Below, piece after piece: positions 16,601 to 23,551 of a DNA stretch of 38,429 nt (position 1 is the first letter of the stretch; each line of letters starts with the position of its first letter). The DNA comes from Bacteroidota bacterium (lineage in GTDB: Bacteria; Bacteroidota; Ignavibacteria; Ignavibacteriales; Melioribacteraceae). The stretch lies in assembly GCA_018829545.1 (NCBI GenBank), contig JAHJTX010000256.1, positions 1 through 38,429 on the forward strand. Reading direction: 5' to 3'. Below the pieces are notes generated by a model. That model did not search any database, had not been told where the DNA came from, and saw nothing but the letters and a program-made list of their open reading frames with translations. The translations under genes and the position numbers were made by a program.

Positions 16601-17578
16601 TTATAAATATTCAATTTCCGAAGAATCTCCTGCGTTCAAACGCTGAAAAGATCCTTTAATACTAGCATTGTTTCCGATTATTGAATCTTCGAGCATCGCA
16701 TTTTTTATGTTGCTGTTGGAAGCGATAATAGAATTTTTAATAATAGAATTTTCTATACGGCAATTTTCTGCTATTGTTGTAAAAGGACCAACAACGCAAT
16801 TTTTCAATGATGCAGTTTCTGAAATAAAAACAGGATCATTAATTACAACATTTGATATCCGTCTGTTGGTTCCATTCCTCTCAAGTAAAAATTTATTTGT
16901 TGAAAGAAGTGTTTCAGGTTTACCGCAGTCGTACCAGCCTTCAACATCAAAAGTAGTAATCTTTTCTTTTTTTGTAATCATTAACTGGAGGGCATCGGTT
17001 AACTGATATTCGCCTTTGGTTCTAATATCTTTTTCAATTAATTCGTTTAAACATTCTTTCAATAAATCGGCGTTCGCTATGTAGTAAAGTCCAACAAGCG
17101 CTAGCTGTGAAACCGGCTCTTGAGGTTTTTCAACCAGCTTTGTTACGATTTTTTCGTCAGTTACAGCAACGCCGAATCTGCGAGGATCTTCAACATATTT
17201 TACTCCAAGAGAAGTAACCTTAGAGGTTAATACTCCTTTTAGTTCCACATCAAAAACCGTATCGCCAAGAATTATAAAAACTTCTTCCTCGTTCACCGTT
17301 GGCATTGCAGTGTAAATAGCGTGACCAAGTCCAAGCATTTCTTCCTGAACAACAAATTCAGATTTTAGTTTGGGAAAAGTTTTTGTAACATACTCTTGAA
17401 TTTTCTCACCCAAATGACCGATGATAAAAGTTGCTTTATCAATATTCTCTTCCAGTAACCTTTCAATAATATGTCCAAGAATTGGTTTACCTCCGACATT
17501 CAACAATACTTTTGGGTGCGAAAATGTGTGCGGTTTTAATCTTGTTCCGAATCCTGCAACAGGAATAATTGCGCGCAT
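16601..17578 (-). CDS. NDP-sugar pyrophosphorylase (nucleotidyltransferase with left-handed beta-helix tail)
   Basis: A 325-residue nucleotidyltransferase. The N-terminal catalytic domain has IPVAGFGTRLKPHT with PKVLLNVGGKP, the G-x-G-T-R-x(9)-P-K signature, then FIILGDTVFD (metal-binding Asp) and LVEKPQEP. Residues about 240-325 form hexapeptide-like repeats (NVVINDPVFISETASLKNCVVGP, split NVVINDPVFI and SETASLKNCVVGP), a left-handed beta-helix. It transfers a nucleotide to a sugar-1-phosphate. The archaeal/RmlA-long type (glucose-1-phosphate thymidylyl- or uridylyltransferase) is the nearest fit; the exact sugar cannot be read. First gene of the operon with metK and ahcY; AAAGG lies before its ATG. 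Confidence 0.88.
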   Translation of the reverse strand: MRAIIPVAGFGTRLKPHTFSHPKVLLNVGGKPILGHIIERLLEENIDKATFIIGHLGEKIQEYVTKTFPKLKSEFVVQEEMLGLGHAIYTAMPTVNEEEVFIILGDTVFDVELKGVLTSKVTSLGVKYVEDPRRFGVAVTDEKIVTKLVEKPQEPVSQLALVGLYYIANADLLKECLNELIEKDIRTKGEYQLTDALQLMITKKEKITTFDVEGWYDCGKPETLLSTNKFLLERNGTNRRISNVVINDPVFISETASLKNCVVGPFTTIAENCRIENSIIKNSIIASNSNIKNAMLEDSIIGNNASIKGSFQRLNAGDSSEIEYL

Positions 17579-17696
17579 ATTTACCTTTTTGATTTATGAG
17601 AGGCAAAGTTAAATAAACTCCCCGCGACATTCAATTATAGTTGAATTTATGTAATACAATTATTTATGTTAGACATACAATTATCGGAAGCTGCTA

Positions 17697-18647
17697 ATGA
17701 ATATTAAAAACAGAGTAACAGAATTATTGCGTGTTGAGCATCCAATAATTCAGGCGGGCATGGTTTGGGTTTCGGGTTGGAAACTTGCTTCAGCAGTCTC
17801 AAATTCAGGAGGACTCGGTTTGATTGGTGCCGGTTCAATGAAGCCGGAATTATTAAAAGAGCATATTCAAAAATGTAAAGCCGCAACAGAAAAATCTTTT
17901 GGCGTAAATATACCATTGCTAAGAGGAGACGCTGATGAGCTGATTGATGTTGTGATAAATGAGCAAATTAAAATTGTAGTTTCTTCTGCCGGGCATCCCG
18001 GAAAATATATAGACCGATTCAAGAAAAATGAAATGATAGTAATTCACGTCGTACCGAATTTGAAATATGCGGCGAAGGCAGAATCGGTTGGATGCGATGC
18101 AGTTGTAGGCGAAGGAGTTGAAGCCGGCGGTCACAACGGGATTGATGAAATTACTACGATGTGTCTGATTCCACAATTGGTAGATCGACTCACAATTCCC
18201 GTAATTGCTGCAGGAGGCATTGCAGACGGAAGAGGTATTTTAGCGGCATTATCATTGGGTGCGGAAGCAGTTCAAATAGGAACAAGGTTTGCAGCAACAA
18301 AAGAATCTTCTGCGCACGAAAATTATAAACGAAAAATTGCAGAATCATCTGATACGGATACAATATTGATATTGAAAAAATTCGGCATGGCTCGGACATT
18401 AAAAAACAAGTTTACAAAAGAAATTATTGAATTTGAACATTCGGGAATTTCTGCAAATGAATTAAAAAACGTACTTGGGGAGAAACGAGAAAAACTTGGA
18501 ATTTTTAATGGCGATACGGAAGAAGGAATGTTGGAAGCCGGTCAGGGTTCCGGAATGATTTACGATATACCCTCTGTAGACGAACTGATGAAGAGGCTGT
18601 TGAACCAATTTGACAAATGTTTGAATTCTGTTAAAGAATATTGCTGA
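17697..18647 (+). CDS. FabK/nitronate monooxygenase family flavoprotein
   Basis: A 316-residue FMN-dependent TIM-barrel protein. The family features are HPIIQAGMVWVS at the N-terminus, GEGVEAGGHNG (the His used by FabK for catalysis), PVIAAGGIADGRG, and GAEAVQIGTRFAATKESSAHENYK. The last block resembles enoyl-ACP reductase II (FabK) of S. pneumoniae more than fungal nitronate monooxygenases, so a role in fatty acid elongation (reduction of trans-2-enoyl-ACP) is likely. Annotation pipelines often call such proteins nitronate monooxygenase. No fabI is in this window to test redundancy. It is divergent from the nucleotidyltransferase gene, with no ribosome binding site of note. Confidence 0.88.
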   Translation: MNIKNRVTELLRVEHPIIQAGMVWVSGWKLASAVSNSGGLGLIGAGSMKPELLKEHIQKCKAATEKSFGVNIPLLRGDADELIDVVINEQIKIVVSSAGHPGKYIDRFKKNEMIVIHVVPNLKYAAKAESVGCDAVVGEGVEAGGHNGIDEITTMCLIPQLVDRLTIPVIAAGGIADGRGILAALSLGAEAVQIGTRFAATKESSAHENYKRKIAESSDTDTILILKKFGMARTLKNKFTKEIIEFEHSGISANELKNVLGEKREKLGIFNGDTEEGMLEAGQGSGMIYDIPSVDELMKRLLNQFDKCLNSVKEYC

Positions 18648-18755
18648 AACTCACATGAGACGACATAATGCAATAAATTCGTTTTATTGTAAGAATAAAA
18701 AGTATTAAATTAAATCCGGCTTCGTATCCAATTTATTTTTATCACATGAGCTAAT

Positions 18756-19472
18756 ATGATTATTGAAGAAAACAGACCGGAAACTATAGTAATTGATTAT
18801 AAATTCATCTTTGATGATGGCACCGAAAAAATATTTTCAATTAACATTGACACCGCAAATTACGATCTCATCAGAACATTCAGAGATGTTCCGCAGGATT
18901 GGACAAAACTAGAAAAATTTCAATGCCCTAACTGTCCGCTGAATTTTGAAGAATATGAATTTTGTCCTGTGGCAATTAATCTTCAAGACATACTCGAATT
19001 TTTCAGCGATGTTCCTTCTTATGAAAAAGTGAACTTGGCTGTTACGACGCGCGAACGCACCTACATGAAGGACACTTCAATACAACAAGGCATTAGCAGC
19101 ATTCTTGGAATAATCATGGTTACCAGCGGCTGCCCGGTAATTGGCAAACTAAAACCAATGGTGCGTTTTCATCTGCCTTTTGCTTCTATTGAGGAAACGG
19201 AAATAAAAGTTTTTTCCCTCTATTTACTTGCGCAACTAGTGAATGCGCAACTGGGCAAAGAGCAAGATTGGGAAATGAAAAAACTCAATGAAATTTATAA
19301 GGAAATCCGTGAAGTAAATGTTAACATTGCTCAAAAAATTGTTGACCTCGAAAAATTGGATGCAACAACTAATGCCGTTATTGTTCTGAATAATTTTGCC
19401 GATTCCGTTACATTGAGTTTGGAAGAAAAGGATTTAACTCCTCTGATTCCTTTTTTGAAGGAATTTCTTTGA
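18756..19472 (+). CDS. Conserved protein of unknown function with a CPNCPL motif
   Basis: A 238-residue soluble protein. Near residues 60-75 it has CPNCPLNFEEYEFCPVA, a three-cysteine cluster that may bind metal. It also has TSGCPVIGKLKPMVRFHLPF near residues 130-150, then a helical half (LYLLAQLVNAQLGKEQDWE). I recall a family with this CPNCPL/ATSGCP pattern that carries only a DUF name (DUF6901 is my weak recollection). Function unknown. It stands alone, with no co-directional close neighbour, and begins at ATG 18756, before which no clear ribosome binding site is seen. Confidence 0.8.
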   Translation: MIIEENRPETIVIDYKFIFDDGTEKIFSINIDTANYDLIRTFRDVPQDWTKLEKFQCPNCPLNFEEYEFCPVAINLQDILEFFSDVPSYEKVNLAVTTRERTYMKDTSIQQGISSILGIIMVTSGCPVIGKLKPMVRFHLPFASIEETEIKVFSLYLLAQLVNAQLGKEQDWEMKKLNEIYKEIREVNVNIAQKIVDLEKLDATTNAVIVLNNFADSVTLSLEEKDLTPLIPFLKEFL

Positions 19473-19560
19473 TAGATATATCTAAAAATTAGCCTTTCCT
19501 TTACAAAAGAATATTTCACGAACTTGCCCGACTTCGTCAAGGCTTGTATAGGTCAGAAAC

Positions 19561-19598
19561 GAGGCAATAGGGAGTAGGCAATAGTGATTAGTGAATAG
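19561..19598. repeat. Left arm of a GGCAATAG-type inverted repeat
   Basis: GGCAATAGGGAGTAGGCAAT at 19563-19582 and the following bases repeat in reverse complement at 19682-19702 (CTATTTACTATTGCCTATTGCC region). The arms enclose about 85 bases without a gene. This is part of the 19473-20172 repeat-rich gap. Confidence 0.5.
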
Positions 19599-19701
19599 TA
19601 TTCCGATTTTAATCTTGAACATTGTTAAACCTCCAAATAATTTAATTTTCATTTCAATTTTGTATTCTTATCCACTTTTGTCTATTTACTATTGCCTATT
19701 G

Positions 19702-19750
19702 CCTTCCTCCTGCCTATTACCTTCCTCCTGCCTTCCTCCTGCCTGCTGCC
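19702..19750. repeat. Short tandem repeat of a CCTTCCTCCTGCC unit
   Basis: The unit CTTCCTCCTGCC recurs three times in about 50 bases (19703, 19721, 19732), with partial units between. It follows the right arm of the inverted repeat directly and abuts the broken CxxCH protein fragment. On the minus strand it encodes a run of Arg, Gly, Lys and Glu that is not natural protein sequence. Confidence 0.65.
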
Positions 19751-19779
19751 ATTCTCACTGCCTAGCGGTGAAACAATAC

Positions 19780-19951
19780 TCATAGGCAGTTTGCCGTAAT
19801 ACCATCCGTTCATATTGCAAATTATTCCGCCGGTTGGATTTGAATGGCAATCCGAACATCTATCATTCAAACGCAGAGCAAGACTCGGAAGAGCGTTTAA
19901 TTCCAACAAAGCAATAAAAAAAATAAATAACGATCTATATAAAACTTTCAT
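19780..19951 (-). pseudogene. 5' fragment of an exported CxxCH (haem-binding) protein
   Basis: The minus frame from ATG 19951 gives a signal peptide (MKVLYRSLFIFFIALLELNA) and then RLNDRCSDCHSNPTGG, with the haem-binding CSDCH motif, and NGWYYGKLPMS. From memory, exported proteins of this lineage start with ALR..RCxDCHxNPTGG..R..GW.YG and run for several hundred residues. Here the match ends after about 57 residues and the frame runs into a tandem repeat. It is thus a truncated gene, likely cut by repeat insertion or recombination. A ribosome binding site (AGGGAACC-type purine run) lies just before the ATG. Confidence 0.5.
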
Positions 19952-19991
19952 GACGGTTCCCTTGTTCTAATGATAGAGAAAAATAATAATG

Positions 19992-20115
19992 ATGAGTCCA
20001 CTCCGAAAAACCCCAAACGGGTTAAAACCCGTTTGGGAAAGTTTGTTTTTAGCTTGTTATCCCCACGTTAAAACGTGGGGTTAATAACAATATGACTTTT
20101 CAGAGTGGACTCAAT
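19992..20115. mobile_element. REP/MITE-like element with terminal inverted repeats and two inner hairpins
   Basis: The ends are inverted repeats: ATGAGTCCACTCCGAAAAA at 19992-20010 and the reverse complement of ATTGAGTCCACTCTGAAAAG at 20096-20115. Inside are two strong hairpins. Arms CCCAAACGGGTT and AACCCGTTTGGG surround an AA loop at 20012-20037, and CCCCACGTT and AACGTGGGG lie at 20061-20080. No coding sequence is inside. Such folded elements are typically moved by REP-associated (IS200-like, Y1) transposases in trans; no transposase is in this window. A relative starts at 38276. Confidence 0.75.
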
Positions 20116-20172
20116 GATGTTTCTCTTTACAAAGTATTAAATATTAACAAAATATTTCAAGGAAAAATACTA

Positions 20173-20637
20173 ATGAGTATCTACGGGTATATAGTAACAT
20201 TTCACGTAATGATGGCAGGTATGTGGTTATTAAATTTGATTTTCGATTTAACCATGAGAAAACAAATTCTGAATGCAGCCGACCGGGCAATTAAAGAGAA
20301 TAATGTACTGTTCTATCTCAAGTACACTAATTTATTCGGAATGATTGGCGCCGGGGGAATTTCGATAACAGGGCTGCTAATGGTAATTATTAATCCAGTC
20401 TATTCTCTTTTTGAGTTTAGTTCAAATCACTGGCTTGCATCAAAGCAGATTATTCTGGTTGCATTGCTCGCGCTCGTTTTTGCCAGGATAATTCCGATTG
20501 CAAATGCAATTAAACAAAATCTTTCAGACAATGCAATTTTAGATTCAAAATTGAGAAGTCTTTTCAACATAAATAGCTGGATGAATTTGCTGGTTGTGGT
20601 CAATATTCTGTTTGCCCTGAGTCGAAGATTGCTCTAA
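20173..20637 (+). CDS. Small four-helix membrane protein of unknown function
   Basis: A 154-residue integral membrane protein with four predicted membrane segments: about residues 3-24 (YGYIVTFHVMMAGMWLLNLI), 55-78 (GMIGAGGISITGLLMVI), 93-115 (IILVALLALVFARII) and 132-152 (MNLLVVVNILFALS). His12 in the first segment and an Arg/Lys-rich loop are the only polar marks inside. I chose ATG 20173, with AAGGA at 20160-20164. A longer reading from 20092 would begin inside the repeat element and lacks a ribosome binding site. Function unknown. Confidence 0.65.
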   Translation: MSIYGYIVTFHVMMAGMWLLNLIFDLTMRKQILNAADRAIKENNVLFYLKYTNLFGMIGAGGISITGLLMVIINPVYSLFEFSSNHWLASKQIILVALLALVFARIIPIANAIKQNLSDNAILDSKLRSLFNINSWMNLLVVVNILFALSRRLL

Positions 20638-20664
20638 GTTGTTTACTTCGTTTTGATTCCTTAA

Positions 20665-20730
20665 ATGAGTAAATTTGAAAAACTCTTTAAGACAATAATT
20701 AACCAATCTGTAAAAACAGAAGCGCAATGA
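20665..20730 (+). CDS. Possible 21-codon leader ORF overlapping dxr
   Basis: ATG 20665 opens a 21-codon frame (MSKFEKLFKTIINQ and seven more residues) that ends at TGA 20728-20730, overlapping the dxr ATG (20727-20729) as ATGA. This is the classic layout for translational coupling. The ORF has no clear ribosome binding site and is too short to support by content alone. It may be a chance frame. Confidence 0.25.
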   Translation: MSKFEKLFKTIINQSVKTEAQ

Positions 20731-21872
20731 AAAATATTTTTATTTTAGGCTCTACAGGATCAATTGGAGTTAATACGCTTAATGTTATCAGTCAGTTCCC
20801 GGATAAATTTCGCGTTGTTGGTCTCACGGCAAATAAAAATGTTGACTTGCTGAAAAAACAAATAGAAAAATTTTCCCCAACTGTTGTAGTTGTTGCCGAT
20901 GAAAATTCTGTGTTGGAACTTCTCAAATCATCGTCACAAAAATGTGAAATTCTCAGCGGGAATCATAATTTGGTGAATGCAGCAAAAAGTGCAGATTATG
21001 ATATCTTAGTTTCCGCATTAGTTGGATTTGCCGGACTTGCGCCGACAATTGAAGGAATAAAACGGAAAAAGAGAATTGCTCTCGCGAACAAAGAAACGCT
21101 CGTAGTTGCCGGCGAATTAATAAATCAATTAATCAATAAGTATTCTGCGGAAATTATTCCGGTTGATTCCGAGCATAGCGCCATTTTTCAATGCTTAACG
21201 GGAGAATCGGTTGAATATATTGATAAAATAATTTTAACTGCTTCGGGCGGACCATTCAGAAAATTTAATTTAGAAGATCTAAAAAGCGTAACGGTAAAAG
21301 AGGCGTTGAAGCATCCAAACTGGGAAATGGGCAACAAAATTACAATTGATTCCGCGACCATGATGAACAAAGGACTGGAAGTAATTGAAGCTCATTGGCT
21401 GTTCAAACTTCCAAAGGAAAAATTGGAAGTTGTAATTCATCCTCAGTCGGTGATACATTCAATGGTACAGTTTATCGACGGTTCAATTAAAGCGCAATTA
21501 AGTTTGCCGGATATGCGGCTGCCGATTCAATACGCTCTATCTTATCCGGAACGGTTTAAAAGCAGTTTTGTGAATACCGAACTTCCAAAAGTGGAAAATC
21601 TTTCATTTCACAAGCCCGATTTTAATAAATTTGAATGTTTGAAATTGGCTTATGATGCAATGAAGCATGGCGGTACCGCGCCATGTATTTTGAACGCTGC
21701 AAACGAAATTGCCGTCAGCAGATTTCTTAATAGTGAAATAGGCTTTTTGGATATCCCGAATGTGATTAAACATTCTCTGGAAAAAATTGAAAATAATTCT
21801 CAGCCGGATCTTGATGCGATTTATAACTGCGACCGAAAAGCACGGGACGCAGCAAAAAGTTATATGAATTAA
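20727..21872 (+). CDS. dxr: 1-deoxy-D-xylulose 5-phosphate reductoisomerase
   Basis: A 381-residue enzyme (IspC/Dxr) that converts DXP to MEP with NADPH, the first committed step of the non-mevalonate isoprenoid pathway. The NADPH-binding N-terminus is ILGSTGSIGVNTL. The metal-binding and substrate region is PVDSEHSAIFQCL, with the flexible loop around TASGGPFR, KEALKHPNWEMG, and SATMMNKGLEVIEA. All catalytic blocks are intact. rseP follows after 12 bases, so the two are one operon, a pairing common in many bacteria. Confidence 0.98.
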   Translation: MKNIFILGSTGSIGVNTLNVISQFPDKFRVVGLTANKNVDLLKKQIEKFSPTVVVVADENSVLELLKSSSQKCEILSGNHNLVNAAKSADYDILVSALVGFAGLAPTIEGIKRKKRIALANKETLVVAGELINQLINKYSAEIIPVDSEHSAIFQCLTGESVEYIDKIILTASGGPFRKFNLEDLKSVTVKEALKHPNWEMGNKITIDSATMMNKGLEVIEAHWLFKLPKEKLEVVIHPQSVIHSMVQFIDGSIKAQLSLPDMRLPIQYALSYPERFKSSFVNTELPKVENLSFHKPDFNKFECLKLAYDAMKHGGTAPCILNAANEIAVSRFLNSEIGFLDIPNVIKHSLEKIENNSQPDLDAIYNCDRKARDAAKSYMN

Positions 21873-21884
21873 AAGGATAAACTC

Positions 21885-23240
21885 ATGGATTATATAATAT
21901 ATTTTATTCTCACAATTGCAATATTGGTATTTTTCCATGAGCTGGGTCATTTCCTGGCTGCAAAAATGTGCGGAATGCAGACAGATATTTTTGCTATTGG
22001 ATTCGGGAAAAGACTTTTCGGCTGGAATAGGATAAACGGTTTTTCTTTCGGCGAGTTAGAAGAAAATTTCGATTTGCAGGGGCATACCGATTACAGGTTG
22101 GGGATTATTCCATTAGGCGGTTATGTTAAAATTGTTGGGATGATAGATGAAAGTCTTGATACCAAGTTCGTTGAAACTGAACCAAAGCCGCATGAATTCC
22201 GCTCGAAACCGACTTATCAAAAATTGTTCGTAATTACCGCCGGCGTGATGATGAATATCACTCTAACTCTTGTAATTTTCTCGGGAATTAATTTCTTTCA
22301 GGGCAAGCAAGTTTTAAAGACAGCTCTTGTTGGAGAAGTTAAAGAAGGCACAATAGTTCATGATGCGGGCTTTAGATCTTACGATAAAATTTTGGAGATC
22401 GATAATGTCCCCGTAGATAATTGGGAAGATATCCTTAACAAACTATTGATAGAAAATTTTGGACAGTTTAAATCCGTTAAAGTACTGCGCGATAACGCTG
22501 ATTATAATTTTGATATTTCAATTGATTTGACAACCGAAGCCGCAAGGCAGAATTTTTATTTGCCGCCGGGTGAAATTAGAACTGTGATTTCAGAAGTGTT
22601 TACGGAATCGCCTGCTGAAATTTCGGGAATTAAAGCGAAAGACGTTTTTTTGAGCATCAATAATATTCCGCAGGCGAATAGAAGCCAGACAATGGAGATT
22701 ATTTCTTCGAGTAAAAGCACTCCGATAGATGTAAAATTATTACGCGGAAACGACACAGTTTACACAAACGTTACTCCCAGCGTTGAAGGTAAAATCGGAA
22801 TTATGCTTGGGGATGCTTACACCGGAGAAATAGAGTATCGTTCGTATAGTTTTTTTGAATCTGTTTCTAAGGGAGTTACAGATATATTTGACTACACTGT
22901 TTTTACATTTTCTTCGTTGAAGACGGTTATTGCCGGGGATGTTGAATTCGGAGCAGTCATGGGCGGACCGGTAAAGATTGCTCAACTTGCCGCTGATACA
23001 GCCGACCTTGGATTGATTGCCTTTTTAAGATTTTTAGCGTTTATAAGTTTGAGCCTGGCAATCGTGAATATTTTGCCTTTCCCTGTTCTTGACGGCGGTC
23101 ATTTTGTTATAATTGTTATTGAAGGCATTATCAGAAAAGAACTACCGATAAAATTTAAGATAGCAATTCAAAATATGGGTTTCATTATTCTATTGATTCT
23201 GATGGTATTCATCATTTATAACGATATAATAAATTTATAA
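21885..23240 (+). CDS. rseP: RIP metalloprotease RseP (site-2 protease)
   Basis: A 451-residue inner-membrane zinc protease. The HExxH site is in FFHELGHFLAAK (about residues 17-28) and the second site is NILPFPVLDGGH (about residues 388-399), with Asp as the third metal ligand. Two PDZ-like domains lie between about residues 125 and 310. Four membrane segments are visible, one N-terminal and three in the C-terminal half. It cuts membrane-embedded anti-sigma factors or leftover signal peptides. A good ribosome binding site (AAAAGGA) precedes the ATG, 12 bases after dxr. Confidence 0.96.
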   Translation: MDYIIYFILTIAILVFFHELGHFLAAKMCGMQTDIFAIGFGKRLFGWNRINGFSFGELEENFDLQGHTDYRLGIIPLGGYVKIVGMIDESLDTKFVETEPKPHEFRSKPTYQKLFVITAGVMMNITLTLVIFSGINFFQGKQVLKTALVGEVKEGTIVHDAGFRSYDKILEIDNVPVDNWEDILNKLLIENFGQFKSVKVLRDNADYNFDISIDLTTEAARQNFYLPPGEIRTVISEVFTESPAEISGIKAKDVFLSINNIPQANRSQTMEIISSSKSTPIDVKLLRGNDTVYTNVTPSVEGKIGIMLGDAYTGEIEYRSYSFFESVSKGVTDIFDYTVFTFSSLKTVIAGDVEFGAVMGGPVKIAQLAADTADLGLIAFLRFLAFISLSLAIVNILPFPVLDGGHFVIIVIEGIIRKELPIKFKIAIQNMGFIILLILMVFIIYNDIINL

Positions 23241-23252
23241 CTCACGTTACTT

Positions 23253-23343
23253 AAAAATGTAGAGCGAAACTCTGTTTCGCTCATTAATTGAATAATTTGA
23301 ACTAAATTGGCTGATCGATTCAGCGAATCGCCCTACAATTTTT
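23253..23343. repeat. Inverted-repeat element with two hairpins downstream of rseP
   Basis: The ends, AAAAATGTAGAGCG at 23253-23266 and CGCCCTACAATTTTT at 23329-23343, are near-complementary. Inside are a hairpin GAGCGAAAC-TCT-GTTTCGCTC (23262-23282) and CGATTC-AGC-GAATCG (23316-23330). Built like a non-autonomous MITE. It fills the first third of the 311-base gap before the TonB receptor. Confidence 0.65.
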
Positions 23344-23409
23344 ATCCTTTTGCGTAAGATGAGTTTATAAGTAGCTAATGAATTTCCCTGACGCAGACGG
23401 CGGGGAGAT

Positions 23410-23511
23410 TCAGCCCTCGTTCACCGAAGCAAAACGCGAAGTCGGACTAAGTTCTTTATCATTTACCCGCAGCTTTAAAGTGTAACTTTCCTGCGGGCTA
23501 TTTCTCTCCAT
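23410..23511 (-). pseudogene. Antisense 33-codon frame, part of a repeat-derived reading frame
   Basis: On the minus strand, ATG 23511 opens a 33-codon frame ending ELSPTSRFASVNEG at TGA 23410-23412. One frame over, from 23411, the strand stays open as ESPRRLRQGNSLA and onward through the inverted-repeat element to a stop near 23247. I recall SRFASxNEGESPRRLRQGNSLA-like tails on many hypothetical proteins in related genomes, so this is likely a decayed or frameshifted repeat-borne ORF rather than a gene. A hairpin with CCCGCAG and CTGCGGG arms (23466-23497) lies inside it. Confidence 0.3.
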
Positions 23512-23551
23512 TATTTAATCCATAAACCAAATCATTTTTTCAGAGGAGTAC

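Noticed and set aside
16582-17700. SAM or SAH riboswitch for the metK-ahcY operon
   Set aside because: The gaps before metK (19 bases) and before the first gene of the operon (AT-rich, no conserved pairing) cannot hold a known SAM or SAH riboswitch.
19682-19779. C-terminal 32 residues of the 89-residue minus-strand frame as real protein
   Set aside because: They are translated tandem repeat (Arg/Gly/Lys/Glu-rich) and not part of the haem-protein family.
23380-23551. Cobalamin riboswitch ahead of the BtuB-like receptor
   Set aside because: CCCGCAG followed by GTGTAA vaguely recalls part of the B12 element, but the conserved AGGGAA and GCCACTG boxes and overall order are missing; the hairpin is better seen as part of a repeat.
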